Shown: positions 33,838 through 43,370 of the stretch, piece by piece
Layout of the letters: the number at the start of each line of letters is the position of its first letter
Numbering within the stretch: the first letter of the stretch is position 1
From: Rhodoluna limnophila
GTDB lineage: Bacteria; Actinomycetota; Actinomycetes; Actinomycetales; Microbacteriaceae
Assembly: GCF_005845365.1 (NCBI RefSeq)
Contig: NZ_CP040509.1
Span: 1,334,705-1,398,704 of the forward strand
Length of the DNA stretch: 64,000 nucleotides
Direction of reading: 5' to 3'
Program-made: the position numbers and the translations under genes
The notes under the pieces: model-generated
Told to the model about the DNA's origin: nothing
What the model saw: the letters and a program-made list of their open reading frames with translations, nothing else
Database searches by the model: none

Positions 33838-36831
33838 TCATCCCTCTGGAACAGCAACCGGCGTGGTCCGATTGAACGTCACATTAACGTGCGGTTTTTT
33901 AACTGCTGCGGATTTCACAGCAACAGCAAACCCTGCAAACCTGTTTGACAGCCCCGCGGCTGCCTGGCACGTTGCGCTGGCCTTAGATAGCGCCACCTTT
34001 TTGGCAGCAAGCGTGCTCTTGTTTGGAACCATCACAGTGCAAGAAACCTGGTTTACCGAAACATCTCGCTTCCACATGGCCGTGATCGCTTGCTTTGATT
34101 TTGTCGATGGGCCGTTACTTGTGAACGAGCTAACCCTCACGGTTCTGGCTGCGTATGGCTTCACTACCTGAAACGCACCCTCGATGGTTTGAGTACCGAC
34201 GCTAGAGGTAATTTCCAAAGTCGGTTTGCCGGCAAGACCTGCCGGAATTTCGAGCAAAATCTCAGTCTCGGCTGCAAACAGGATCTTGGCGTCAAGCCCG
34301 CCAACTCTTATGCTTTGAACGTTTTGCAGGTTGGTGCCCGAAAAAAGCAGGCGCTGTGACGTGGTGCTTAGGTGCAGTTTGCTAATCACCAGTTGTGGTG
34401 CCGCGCCATTGGTTTGCTCTGTTCCCGTGCCACCGCCACTTGAGCCACCGCCACTGTTTCCGCTGCCCCCAGTTCCGCCACCATCTTGCTCCTCTTGATC
34501 GGTTGATGGGTTATCTGGTGCAACTCTGGCAACAGTTACGGTGCTGGCCAAAACTGGCACTGAGCTAGAAGGGGTTCGTACCGCCCCCAATGCACCAGCT
34601 AGATTTTCACCCCAGCAATACTGGCCTGATTCGACTGCTGCGCAAACATGGCTGCTGTAGGCATCGATCGATGCGACAGGCCCAGCGCTTATGCTCACAG
34701 ACTGAGGTGTTGAGTAGGTTGAATTTCGACCCATAAAATTACCGCCAACTTGGCCGTGGGTATTGGCCCCCCAGCATTTCACAATTCCAGCTGCAACTGC
34801 ACACGTTAGGTCTGTGCCAGCGGTTATGGCCGTAACTCCTGAGCCCTCGGCGATGGCGATTACCGGCTCGTAACTGTTATTTGTTGAATTGTTGCCGAGT
34901 TGCCCGCTGTAATTAGCTCCGGCGCATTTGACCCCGCCGCCAATCAGCATGCAGAAGTGGTCAGTGCCCATTGAGAAACTCGAGATTGTCTCGCCAGCTG
35001 CAGCGGCATAGGTTTGGGTTGGCACCCATAAGCGATTTTGGTCATTCAACTCTGGGTTGAGACCCAAACCACCCGACCAGTTGCTGCCCCAGCACTTAAT
35101 TTTTTGTACACCCGCCTCCTCGAGCAATGCGCAAGTTGAAGTGAAGGTGGCATCAATTGCGGTTGCACCGCTAGTTACAGCTGTGAAAGGAACAAGTGAA
35201 CTCGAGAATGAGTTATAGCCCAGTTGCCCTTGGTAGTTGGCACCCCAGCACTCAACTGCTCCTAGCCTCAAGATGCAAGTATGATCACCGCCCATTGCGA
35301 CTGATTCAATCGATTCACCCGCTTGAGTGATCTCAATTGGCCGCAGTCGGTCGTTGTCAGTGACCGTAAAATTCCCATCGGCATCTACTGTGACACTTTC
35401 CGTGCCGTCACCCAGTTGCCCGTTATCATTGCCACCCCAGCAATAGAGGTTTCGATCAACCCCAACAATTGCACAGGCATGTGAATCGCCAACGAAAACT
35501 GCAACCACACCTGAATTTTCAGGGATGGCTGACACGGGCTGGTGGCTGTGGATCTTTGTTCCGTTGCCGAGTTGGCCGCGCCAATTAGCGCCAACACATT
35601 CCACCCCACCGTTCACCACAGCACAAGAGAAGTCATCTCCGGCAGCAAACGAACTTACCTCCTGCCCAAATGGGCTTGCTAGTGGAACAGCGGTGTGCGT
35701 TAGTTCACCATTCCCCAGGCCACCTCCGTAATTTGCACCCCAGCACCACAACTCGTTCGACACGACTGCGCAAGTAGAACTTTCGCCAGCATCAACTTGC
35801 GTCGCTCCGACAGCAACCGCCAAGCCAAATTCTGAGGAATCCAACCGTGTGGCGTTACCTAACTGGCCATCCCAGTTAGCGCCGGCACACTTAACCGACT
35901 GCCCCGCCACGACACATATGTGTGAATCTCCAATGCTCACATTGCTGACCCGTTCGTTTGTTCCCAGCACAGTTGAGGGCACGGACACGAAACTGGTAGT
36001 GCTGTCTCCATCAAAATCTAAGTAATCAAAACCCCAGCAACGTAGAGCACCGGCAACTGCGTAGCAAGAAGTATCACCTGCGGAAGCGACATCAGTTGCT
36101 ATGTCGCCTTCTAGCACATGGCCGGCAAAGGAAGACGAAAGGTCAGTGCCGTTACCTAGTTGGCCGTTGCTATTTTCCCCCCAACAAAAGACCCCGGCAC
36201 TTCCCATGGCACAAGCATGTCGATTACCCACCGAAACCTTGCTTATATTCGCAAGTTCGGCAGCAGGAGCAGCCAGTACCGCCACTGGCACTAAGCTGTC
36301 TGCGATAGTTCCGTTTCCAAGTTGTCCGATGCTGTTTCGCCCCCAACACCTGACTCCTGATTGCACGACCGCACAGGAGGAATAGGTGCCAACAGCCACT
36401 TGCGTCACGCCTGAGCCTTCAGGGATTGCAACCACCGGCGACGGCATGTCGAGCGTCGAACCATTGCCCAGCAGACCGTAGGTGTTTTCGCCCCAGCACT
36501 TAACTCCACTTTTGATCACAACGCAGGCTGATCTTGAACCAACTGACACCTGGGTAACACCCGACCCCGCTGCGAATATTCGGACCGCCGTCGAGCTCTG
36601 GGTTAAGTTGTCAGTGCCGAGTATCAGGTTGCCATTTTGCCCCCAACAGGCAAGGCCGCCATCGAGCACCGCGCAGGCAACATCTTCTCCAACTGACACT
36701 CGTTCGATAGGTGGATTCGAGGCGTTAGCCTGCCCAACAGCGGCAATCGACACCAAAGTCGAAATCACTAGCAATAGGGAAAGCTGTGTAGCAACGTACT
36801 TCCGTGAAAATTTTGGTCGCAAGAACTGCAT
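33838..36831 (-). CDS. Secreted RCC1-repeat protein with TIG domain
   Basis: 997-residue secreted protein. Signal peptide in the first 40 residues (VATQLSLLLVISTLVSIAAV). Residues about 45-780 hold fourteen RCC1-type beta-propeller repeats, each with the pattern CAVV..GVxCWGxNxxGQLGNGT, giving about two seven-bladed propellers; nearly every repeat has a pair of cysteines 8-14 residues apart. A Gly/Ser linker (GGSGNSGGGSSGGG) leads to an IPT/TIG-like domain (QLVISKLHLSTTSQRLLFSG in part) and a basic, Lys/Ser-rich C terminus. ATG 36831 follows GAGG by 9 nt; an ATG three codons upstream is possible. It is divergent from a two-component system and runs toward znuA. Binding partner unknown. Confidence 0.82.
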   Translation of the reverse strand: MQFLRPKFSRKYVATQLSLLLVISTLVSIAAVGQANASNPPIERVSVGEDVACAVLDGGLACWGQNGNLILGTDNLTQSSTAVRIFAAGSGVTQVSVGSRSACVVIKSGVKCWGENTYGLLGNGSTLDMPSPVVAIPEGSGVTQVAVGTYSSCAVVQSGVRCWGRNSIGQLGNGTIADSLVPVAVLAAPAAELANISKVSVGNRHACAMGSAGVFCWGENSNGQLGNGTDLSSSFAGHVLEGDIATDVASAGDTSCYAVAGALRCWGFDYLDFDGDSTTSFVSVPSTVLGTNERVSNVSIGDSHICVVAGQSVKCAGANWDGQLGNATRLDSSEFGLAVAVGATQVDAGESSTCAVVSNELWCWGANYGGGLGNGELTHTAVPLASPFGQEVSSFAAGDDFSCAVVNGGVECVGANWRGQLGNGTKIHSHQPVSAIPENSGVVAVFVGDSHACAIVGVDRNLYCWGGNDNGQLGDGTESVTVDADGNFTVTDNDRLRPIEITQAGESIESVAMGGDHTCILRLGAVECWGANYQGQLGYNSFSSSLVPFTAVTSGATAIDATFTSTCALLEEAGVQKIKCWGSNWSGGLGLNPELNDQNRLWVPTQTYAAAAGETISSFSMGTDHFCMLIGGGVKCAGANYSGQLGNNSTNNSYEPVIAIAEGSGVTAITAGTDLTCAVAAGIVKCWGANTHGQVGGNFMGRNSTYSTPQSVSISAGPVASIDAYSSHVCAAVESGQYCWGENLAGALGAVRTPSSSVPVLASTVTVARVAPDNPSTDQEEQDGGGTGGSGNSGGGSSGGGTGTEQTNGAAPQLVISKLHLSTTSQRLLFSGTNLQNVQSIRVGGLDAKILFAAETEILLEIPAGLAGKPTLEITSSVGTQTIEGAFQVVKPYAARTVRVSSFTSNGPSTKSKQAITAMWKRDVSVNQVSCTVMVPNKSTLAAKKVALSKASATCQAAAGLSNRFAGFAVAVKSAAVKKPHVNVTFNRTTPVAVPEG

Positions 36832-36980
36832 GGCGGTCATCCTCAGAAAAAATTGTTTATCTGAAGGCTAGGTTGGGCTCTGCAGCTTGAGCATGCCGTC
36901 GGCAATACTGGGCCAACTTTGACGGGTTAGCCCATCGAAGAGCGCTCGTTAAAAAGCAATTTGCGCCCAATACTAGATAC

Positions 36981-37625
36981 ATGGCCCTTCGATTAGCTGT
37001 GATTGAGGACGACGCACTCATGCGAATGGCGCTGGTTGCTGCGCTAAACCAGCAGGGCTTTACCATCAGTTTTCAATCTGGATCCGCATCCGCAGCTATA
37101 GGCCAGTTTGCAGTAAGCAGCGTGGACGTTGCTCTGATTGATTTGCACCTCGGGCAAGGCCCGACCGGGGTAGATCTGGCACTTGCGTTTAGGCGCAAGC
37201 AACCGGGTGTGGGATTAGTTTTCTTAACCAGCTTCGATGACCCAAGGCTGCTTTCTGAGAATTTGCCGTCGCTTCCGAGTAACGCAAAGTATCTGACTAA
37301 GAAGTCAGTTTCGGACATCGCCACACTCACGCGCGCACTGCAAGAAGCGGCCTTAGGCAAAGCCTCCCGAAATGAGCGACCAGCGACGTCCGGGCTTGAG
37401 TCGCTGACCAACGGGCAAATTGAAATCATGCGGTTGGTGGCCCAAGGTCTAACCAATGGCGAAATAGCAAGGCGACGCTTCATTAATGAAAAGTCTGTAG
37501 AACTTGCCGTAGCTAGAGTGGCTCGAGCGCTTGGTTTAGTTTCAAACCCTGAACAGAACCAGCGGGTTCACATCGCAAAAGTTTTTTTCAAAGCAACCGG
37601 TGGAGCCGCGAATGGCGACGTTTAG
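36981..37625 (+). CDS. Response regulator, NarL/LuxR type
   Basis: 214 residues. Receiver domain 1-120 with acidic pocket ED at 9-11, phospho-acceptor D54 in VALIDLHLG and lysine at about 107 in YLTKKSV. C-terminal LuxR-type helix-turn-helix about 138-200: LTNGQIEIMRLVAQGLTNGEIARRRF followed by SVELAVARVARALG (cited in two pieces). AATACT lies 6 nt before the ATG. The sensor kinase gene overlaps its end, so the pair is one operon. It is divergent from the RCC1 gene, which is a candidate target. Confidence 0.88.
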   Translation: MALRLAVIEDDALMRMALVAALNQQGFTISFQSGSASAAIGQFAVSSVDVALIDLHLGQGPTGVDLALAFRRKQPGVGLVFLTSFDDPRLLSENLPSLPSNAKYLTKKSVSDIATLTRALQEAALGKASRNERPATSGLESLTNGQIEIMRLVAQGLTNGEIARRRFINEKSVELAVARVARALGLVSNPEQNQRVHIAKVFFKATGGAANGDV

Positions 37626-39348
37626 TCCATTTAAGCGATCACCGGCGATAGGTGGGGTCACGCTACTCAACCCTCAGCACTACATTATTTGGCTAGCACT
37701 GGCCTTCCTGGCATCAATAAGTCTGGTCAATTCAAAAGATTCAATCAGCACTCTGACGCTTTGGGCTCTGGCCCACCTTGCCGGTTTCGCCGGATCTGCC
37801 ATTTGGTTTTTGCTTTTCCGCGTGGTTGTTTTCAAAAATCGCGTGATACAGCCGATCCGAAGTGTTTGGGTTTACCTTTTTGGATTTTTTCTTGGCTTCG
37901 TCAAGGGAGTTGTTACCGGCGCTGCCGGAAACGCTGTGAACCTGGATTTTGCCACCCCCGGGGAAGTCTTACTCAGGGGTATTTCTGCTGGCCTGATCAG
38001 CGGTTTGACAGTTCCTGCTTTAGCGTTTGTCGAATACCGTCGCAGGCAGTATCAGCGCGATCTCGATTTGCTGATCGCCCAGGATATTCAAGCAGACCTG
38101 GGTGAAGCCAACGCTGCATCAAATAAGGGCAAAACCGGCTCGTCGCTGGCAGAACTGCGGGAGCACCTCGAGTCTTTACGGCAAACGGTTTCGCTCGCTG
38201 AGTATCCCTTCGAAATGCGGTCCAAATTACCAATTGCAATTCGTGAGCTTGCCGATGACATCGTGCGGCCACTCAGCCACAAGCTTTGGGAAATCGAGTC
38301 GCGCGCGAGGAACGACTTCTCGCTAGTCACTTTGGCGAAACTCGCCTTGGCAGCAAAACCAAAACCAACGGCGCCTTATCTGGCCGTGTTTTTCATAGTT
38401 CTGCTAGTTGGGCACCAGCTTGAGTTCTCGCTCACTGAGTCGTTTTTTCGGTCGATTATCGGAACGGCCATTTTGGGAGCGATTGAGCTAATCTCCGTGT
38501 GGTTCAAACCAAAACACCTTCCATTCAGAGTTTTCACCGAGGTGGTTTGGATGTCACTTGCGGTGTTGCTAATCAATTTGATAAACAGCACTATTTTTGG
38601 CTCAAGCCTCGACCAATCAAACTTTGACTCAACCATTGCCTTGCTGATTTGGCTCCTGGAGCTGAGGTTTATTTTTGGTGTTTTTAGTGCAGCGAATCAG
38701 GCACACAACACAATCCAAGCCCAGCTAACATCCGCAATTGGCACTAGCCGTCGTAAAAGCATGGCCGAGGCCGCTGCCGATCGCTTCAAGAACCGAAGCC
38801 TTGCCAATCTCCTCCACGGACAGGTTCAAAATAGTCTGCTTTCAGCTTCGCTGAGGCTTGAGTCTGGCTCTGTCTCTAAGCATGAATTGCAAGTTGAAAT
38901 TGATTCGCTAATTAAGCTCCTGGACACACCAATCCGGATTGGCGCCAATCAACTCAGTCAAGGTGTGCCTTTCTCACAGGGTATGCAGGAAATTACTCAT
39001 CGCTGGAGAGGTTTTGCGGCTATTTCGTTTAATAATTTCTCAATCATCTCCGAAGTCCCCGACCTGAATACGAACCTGCTGCTGGAATTACTTGAGGAGG
39101 CAGTAGCAAACGCTGTGCGGCACGGCCTTGCCGACTCAGTCGTGGTGGAACTTGATTCCACGCCAAAAAACCGCGTCTCCATCTCAGTTATCGACAACGG
39201 AGTGGGCCCCAGGGCTGGAAAATTCGGATTAGGTAGCGCCCTGTTCGAAATAGTTAGCGGTGGTAATTGGTCCTTAACTGCCCAGCCAGAAGGAGGCTCA
39301 AAACTTGAAATCCAGTTTGATAGTCAGGCAGAATTCAACCCCCGCTAG
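37612..39348 (+). CDS. Membrane sensor histidine kinase
   Basis: 578 residues. About four helices in residues 20-150 and four more at 245-360 surround a coiled cytoplasmic stretch near 150-230. A likely phosphotransfer segment is LANLLHGQVQNSLLSASLRLE (about 400-420), resembling HisKA_3-type kinases with His in LLHGQVQN. The ATPase domain at the C terminus has N box EEAVANAVRHG, G1 DNGVG and G2 FGLGSALF. The ATG at 37612 has GGTGGAG 6 nt upstream and overlaps the response regulator gene by 14 nt; a GTG four codons earlier is possible. No sensor domain is recognised, so the signal may be sensed in the membrane. Confidence 0.82.
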   Translation: MATFSPFKRSPAIGGVTLLNPQHYIIWLALAFLASISLVNSKDSISTLTLWALAHLAGFAGSAIWFLLFRVVVFKNRVIQPIRSVWVYLFGFFLGFVKGVVTGAAGNAVNLDFATPGEVLLRGISAGLISGLTVPALAFVEYRRRQYQRDLDLLIAQDIQADLGEANAASNKGKTGSSLAELREHLESLRQTVSLAEYPFEMRSKLPIAIRELADDIVRPLSHKLWEIESRARNDFSLVTLAKLALAAKPKPTAPYLAVFFIVLLVGHQLEFSLTESFFRSIIGTAILGAIELISVWFKPKHLPFRVFTEVVWMSLAVLLINLINSTIFGSSLDQSNFDSTIALLIWLLELRFIFGVFSAANQAHNTIQAQLTSAIGTSRRKSMAEAAADRFKNRSLANLLHGQVQNSLLSASLRLESGSVSKHELQVEIDSLIKLLDTPIRIGANQLSQGVPFSQGMQEITHRWRGFAAISFNNFSIISEVPDLNTNLLLELLEEAVANAVRHGLADSVVVELDSTPKNRVSISVIDNGVGPRAGKFGLGSALFEIVSGGNWSLTAQPEGGSKLEIQFDSQAEFNPR

Positions 39349-39366
39349 TTAGGTCTGGATTGGAAG

Positions 39367-40755
39367 CTAGTCGAGCAGCAGCGCAGGCTCTTCGATCACC
39401 GAAGCAACGTCCTGAACAAAGCGCGAGGCAACGTCACCGTCAACGACTCGGTGGTCAAAAGTTGCGCCGATGGTGGTTACCTGGCGAACCTGAATCTCAT
39501 TGTTGACCACCCAAGGCTTAGGCCTGATCGAGCCAAGAGCCACAATTCCAACCTCACCCGGGTTCAAAATCGGGGTTCCGGTGTCAACACCAAATACACC
39601 GATGTTGGTAATGGTGATGGTTCCGTCTTTCATGTCAGCCGGGGTGGTCTTGCCCTCGCGAGCAACCGCGGCCAGGTTTTCAATTGCCTTGGCCAGCTCA
39701 AGCATCGACATTTTGTCGGCGTCTTTGATGTTCGGCACGATCAAACCGCGCGGGGTTGCCGCAGCGATACCGAAGTTCACAAAGTTGTGCACGATGATTT
39801 CTTCATCGGTCCAGGTCGAGTTGACCATTGGGTTGCGACGAACTGCCCAAATCATGGCCTTGGCCATAATCAAAAGCGGGGTCACCTTGACACCGGCAAA
39901 ATCGGTCGATGCCTTCAGGCGCTTGACGTATTCCATGGTGCGGGTCGCATCAACGTCAACAAAAATGCTCACGTGTGGGGCGGTGAATGCTGAAGACACC
40001 ATCGCGTTGGCAATTGCCTTGCGAACACCCTTTACCGGGATGCGCTCTTCGCGGGCGCTCGGTGCCTCTGGGGTTGAAAGGTTTCTAAACACCGATGCCT
40101 GCTGCGCGCCACCGAGTACGTCTTCACGAGTGACCTCGCCGGCAAAACCGGTTGGGGTTACTGAGGTGATGTCAACGCCTAGGTCCTTGGCGAGCTTACG
40201 GATAGGTGGCTTGGCAATGACCTTGTCTTCGGCGGTAATTGCCGCAACGTTGATCAGTGCGGTGTCTGGGTTTGGAATCAGTGGCAGTGATGCGCTGGCT
40301 GCTGCAACGCTGGCAGCGGCCGGAACCACTGGTCCGCGACGGCGAGAGGCAGCGTGACCAGAAGCACCGTAACCAACTAGGTTTGGCTGCTTTTCCTCTT
40401 TGGCAACAGCCGCGGCAGCATCGGCAATAACCTCGTGAGCGGCAACTGCGGCTGCGGCATCAACAATCGGAATCGCGCTGGTGTTGGTACTCACTGTTCC
40501 AACGGCACCATCGGCAACGGTAGCCGAGATGATTGGCTTGCCCACCTCAACGGTGTCGCCCTCGGCAGCAAAAAGTTCGGCAACCACACCGGCAAATGGG
40601 CAAGGCAACTCAACCAAGCTCTTGGCAGTTTCAATCTCAACGATTACCTGGTTTACGGCCACGGTGTCGCCCGGCTTGACCTTCCAAGACACAATTTCGG
40701 CCTCGGTCAAACCTTCGCCAACATCTGGCAGGTTAAAGAACGCTAGTTGAGTCAT
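39367..40755 (-). CDS. Dihydrolipoamide acyltransferase, E2 of 2-oxoacid dehydrogenase
   Basis: Core subunit that passes acyl groups to CoA. 462 residues: one lipoyl domain (1-80) with lipoyl-lysine K45 in [12 protein letters not shown], an Ala-rich linker, a peripheral-subunit-binding domain ([19 protein letters not shown]), and the catalytic domain ending with [14 protein letters not shown], which holds the active-site histidine and aspartate. AAAGGA precedes the ATG. Third gene of an E1 alpha-E1 beta-E2 operon; no E3 gene is present here. The layout resembles branched-chain 2-oxoacid dehydrogenase (bkdABC) as much as pyruvate dehydrogenase. Confidence 0.92.
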   Translation of the reverse strand: MTQLAFFNLPDVGEGLTEAEIVSWKVKPGDTVAVNQVIVEIETAKSLVELPCPFAGVVAELFAAEGDTVEVGKPIISATVADGAVGTVSTNTSAIPIVDAAAAVAAHEVIADAAAAVAKEEKQPNLVGYGASGHAASRRRGPVVPAAASVAAASASLPLIPNPDTALINVAAITAEDKVIAKPPIRKLAKDLGVDITSVTPTGFAGEVTREDVLGGAQQASVFRNLSTPEAPSAREERIPVKGVRKAIANAMVSSAFTAPHVSIFVDVDATRTMEYVKRLKASTDFAGVKVTPLLIMAKAMIWAVRRNPMVNSTWTDEEIIVHNFVNFGIAAATPRGLIVPNIKDADKMSMLELAKAIENLAAVAREGKTTPADMKDGTITITNIGVFGVDTGTPILNPGEVGIVALGSIRPKPWVVNNEIQVRQVTTIGATFDHRVVDGDVASRFVQDVASVIEEPALLLD

Positions 40756-40773
40756 TTTTATCCTTTGCCGAAC

Positions 40774-41757
40774 CTAGTAGGCCAAAACGCGGTCAACCGC
40801 TTCAAGAATGCGGTCGGCGTCTGGCAAGAATTTTTCTTCGAGCTTTGCCGATGGGTAAGGAACATCAAATCCGCCCACCCGGATAACCGGTGCCTCGAGG
40901 TGATAGAACGCTAGCTCGGCCACTCGGGCCGCAACCTCTGAGCTGATCGAGACAAAAGTGCTGGCTTCATGAGCAACCACCAAGCGTCCGGTCTTCTTGA
41001 CCGACTCGATGATGGTGGCAAAGTCGATTGGTGACATCGAGCGCATGTCGATTACTTCAAGGCTGGTGCCCTCGCTGGCAGCAATTTCAGCTGCCTGAAG
41101 GGCAACGGCAACCATCGGGCCATAGGCAGCCACGGTCACCTGGGATCCAGGTCGCAAGACCTTGGCGGTGTGCATGCCGGCAGGTGGTTCATCGAGGTTG
41201 ACCTGGCCCTTTTGCCAGTACCGGCGCTTCGGCTCAAAGAACAGCACTGGGTCGTTGCTCTTGATGGCCTGCTGGATCATCCAGTAGGCATCGTTTGGGT
41301 TGCTTGGGCTGATTACCCGAAGACCCGCGGTGTGGGCAAAGTACGCCTCTGGGCTTTCAGAGTGGTGTTCAACCGCGCCGATACCGCCACCGAATGGAAC
41401 ACGGATAACCACCGGCATGGTCGTGAAACCCTCTGAGCGGTTCTGCATTTTTGCCAACTGCGATGTGATCTGGTTGAAAGCCGGAAAAATGAAGCCGTCA
41501 AACTGAATTTCGGCTACCGGAGAGTAGCCGCGCATCGCCAAACCAATAGCGGTTCCGATGATTCCAGACTCGGCAATAGGCGAGTTGAAAATGCGGCTTG
41601 GACCAAACTCATCAAGGATCCCCTCGGTCACACGGAACACGCCGCCGAGCTGGGCGACGTCTTCACCGAAAACCAAAACCTTTGGGTTGTCGGCCATTGC
41701 CTTGCGAATACCGGCGTTAATTGCCTTGGCAATCGACATTTCTACGAAGTTAGTCAT
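40774..41757 (-). CDS. 2-oxoacid dehydrogenase E1 component, beta subunit
   Basis: 327 residues, partner of the alpha subunit in thiamine-diphosphate-dependent decarboxylation. N terminus with VLVFGEDVAQLGGVFRVTEG and SPIAESGIIGTAIGLAMRG (thiamine-binding glutamate), the middle PFGGGIGAVEHHSESPEAYF and the C-terminal RVGGFDVPYPSAKLEEKFLPD are typical of BkdA2/PdhB. Its ATG overlaps the alpha stop by one base (TAATG), so the subunits are made together. Confidence 0.93.
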   Translation of the reverse strand: MTNFVEMSIAKAINAGIRKAMADNPKVLVFGEDVAQLGGVFRVTEGILDEFGPSRIFNSPIAESGIIGTAIGLAMRGYSPVAEIQFDGFIFPAFNQITSQLAKMQNRSEGFTTMPVVIRVPFGGGIGAVEHHSESPEAYFAHTAGLRVISPSNPNDAYWMIQQAIKSNDPVLFFEPKRRYWQKGQVNLDEPPAGMHTAKVLRPGSQVTVAAYGPMVAVALQAAEIAASEGTSLEVIDMRSMSPIDFATIIESVKKTGRLVVAHEASTFVSISSEVAARVAELAFYHLEAPVIRVGGFDVPYPSAKLEEKFLPDADRILEAVDRVLAY

Positions 41758-42887
41758 TAGTTGGCACCGCCCTGACCGAACGAAGCCTCGTAAGCCTCAA
41801 GCCAAGCAAGTTGCTCCTCGATAAGCGGGTGGCTCTCGCTGTAAACGTGCTTGAACATGTTCTCGATTGGTGGCTCACCTAGGGCAAAGGTCTTTTCGCG
41901 AATCTCTGCCGAGAGTGCCTCGCCAGCAGCCTCGCACTCGTTGAAGAAATCATCACCGATACCCTGGCGGCGCAAGAACTTCTCGAAACGGGCCAGCGGG
42001 TCGCGGGCCTTCCAGTACTCCACCTCTTCTGCAGAGCGGTACTTGGTCGGATCGTCTGATGTCGTGTGTGCACCGATGCGGTAGGTGAGTGCCTCGATCA
42101 TGAATGGGCCGGCACCGTTGCGCGCGTCATCCATGTGCTTCTTGGTCACCGCGTAGCTGGCCAAAACGTCATTGCCATCGATGCGAACACCCGGCACGCC
42201 AAAGCCCATACCGCGCTGGTAAAGCGGAACGGTGGTCTGCGAGTCAACCGGGCTTGAGATTGCCCACTGGTTGTTCTGGCAGAAAAACACCATCGGAGCC
42301 TGGGTGGTTGCAGCAAATAGGAATGACTCCGAAACATCACCTTCGGCGGTCGCTCCGTCTCCGAAGTAAGAAATAACTGCCAAGTCTTCATCGCGGTTGC
42401 CAGTGCCGACCTTGCCGTCAAACTTCACGCCCATTGCGTAGCCGGTGGCGTGCAGCACCTGAGTACCCAAAACAATTGCGTAAAGGTGGAACCGAGTTTC
42501 ATCTGGGTTCCAGCCGCCGTGGTTAACACCGCGCAGCATCTTGAGAATTGCCATCAGGTCGATGCCGTGGGTGATTGCCACACCGTGCTCGCGATAGCTA
42601 GGGAAGATGTGGTCGTTGTGGCCAACGCCGTAGCCCGAACCAATCTGCGCGGCCTCTTGGCCGATTGCTGGAATCCAGAGGCCTAGCTGGCCTTGGCGCT
42701 GCAGGGCAGTGGCTTCGTTGTCGAAACGGCGCATTCGTGCCATGTCTCGATAAAACTTTAGAAAGTCAGCCTCGCCGAGCTGATCGATGTATTTGCCGTA
42801 TTCCGCGTATTGGGCAGGCACGCCGTACTGTCCGTCTGGTGAAAGAAGTTGCACCATCGGTACGTTCGAAGCATCTTGATAAGTCAT
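41757..42887 (-). CDS. 2-oxoacid dehydrogenase E1 component, alpha subunit
   Basis: 376 residues with the thiamine diphosphate motif GDGATAEGDVSESFLFA...QNNQWAIS (GDG...NN spacing as expected) and the regulatory-loop region RIGAHTTSDDPTKYR. Contains IFPSYREHGVAITHG, typical of branched-chain type E1 alpha. TAAATT lies 7 nt before the ATG with no Shine-Dalgarno sequence. It is divergent from the holin-like gene, with 38 nt between the start codons. Confidence 0.93.
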   Translation of the reverse strand: MTYQDASNVPMVQLLSPDGQYGVPAQYAEYGKYIDQLGEADFLKFYRDMARMRRFDNEATALQRQGQLGLWIPAIGQEAAQIGSGYGVGHNDHIFPSYREHGVAITHGIDLMAILKMLRGVNHGGWNPDETRFHLYAIVLGTQVLHATGYAMGVKFDGKVGTGNRDEDLAVISYFGDGATAEGDVSESFLFAATTQAPMVFFCQNNQWAISSPVDSQTTVPLYQRGMGFGVPGVRIDGNDVLASYAVTKKHMDDARNGAGPFMIEALTYRIGAHTTSDDPTKYRSAEEVEYWKARDPLARFEKFLRRQGIGDDFFNECEAAGEALSAEIREKTFALGEPPIENMFKHVYSESHPLIEEQLAWLEAYEASFGQGGAN

Positions 42888-42925
42888 CTCGTCTAATTTA
42901 CTTCTTTGAGTGGCACAATCTAGTC

Positions 42926-43351
42926 ATGATTCGTTTTCTAGTTGGAACCGTTATTAATGCAATTGCCCTATGGGTGGTCACGCTTTGCATCCCTGCAATC
43001 AAGCTGAATCCCTATGGTGGCACCGATTTTTGGGCGATCGCAGGGTCATTCCTGCTTGTCGGTGCGGTGTTCGGTCTGGTCAGCGCCATCGTTGCCCCGG
43101 TGATAAAAGTTCTGGCTCTTCCGCTCTACATCCTTACTTTTGGCCTAATTTCGTTCTTGATCAACGGTGCCTTGCTGCTATTTGTGGCTTGGCTTTCACA
43201 ACTATTCGGCGACGACGTGCTGACTATTTATGGGTTCTCATCTGATGGCTTGACCATCGACTCGCTCGGTTGGGCCATCCTTGGCTCAATCGTGATGAGC
43301 ATTGCCTCGTTCTTTGGCCGCGCTGTTTTCAAGGTGCTCAAGCTTCTATAG
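42926..43351 (+). CDS. Phage-holin-superfamily-IV-like membrane protein
   Basis: 141 residues with four predicted helices: MIRFLVGTVINAIALWVVTL at the N terminus (helix 1), SFLLVGAVFGLVSAIV, LALPLYILTFGLISFLI and a C-terminal IVMSIASFFGRAVFKVLKLL. This matches the conserved phage holin family 4 (Mycobacterium-type), which is chromosomal in most actinobacteria and not evidence for a prophage. The open frame starts at 42665 upstream, but that stretch is antisense to the E1 alpha gene. CACAAT lies 6 nt before the ATG. Role unknown. Confidence 0.8.
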   Translation: MIRFLVGTVINAIALWVVTLCIPAIKLNPYGGTDFWAIAGSFLLVGAVFGLVSAIVAPVIKVLALPLYILTFGLISFLINGALLLFVAWLSQLFGDDVLTIYGFSSDGLTIDSLGWAILGSIVMSIASFFGRAVFKVLKLL

Positions 43352-43370
43352 GCATAGCCTTTGTCTGGGC

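Noticed and set aside
33824..34171. Open frame on the plus strand at the end of the RCC1 gene
   Set aside because: Antisense to the coding C terminus of the RCC1 protein; no recognisable protein features.
39500..40357. Long open frame on the plus strand (285 codons)
   Set aside because: It is antisense to the E2 gene, whose lipoyl and catalytic motifs are clear; the peptide is low in information and looks like the mirror of an Ala-rich linker.
42665..42925. Upstream extension of the holin-like gene
   Set aside because: It would overlap the divergent E1 alpha gene and adds no family-like sequence; the ATG at 42926 begins the first membrane helix.
42926..43351. Holin-like protein as sign of a prophage
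   Set aside because: This holin family is a normal chromosomal gene in actinobacteria, and no phage genes, integrase or attachment sites are near.
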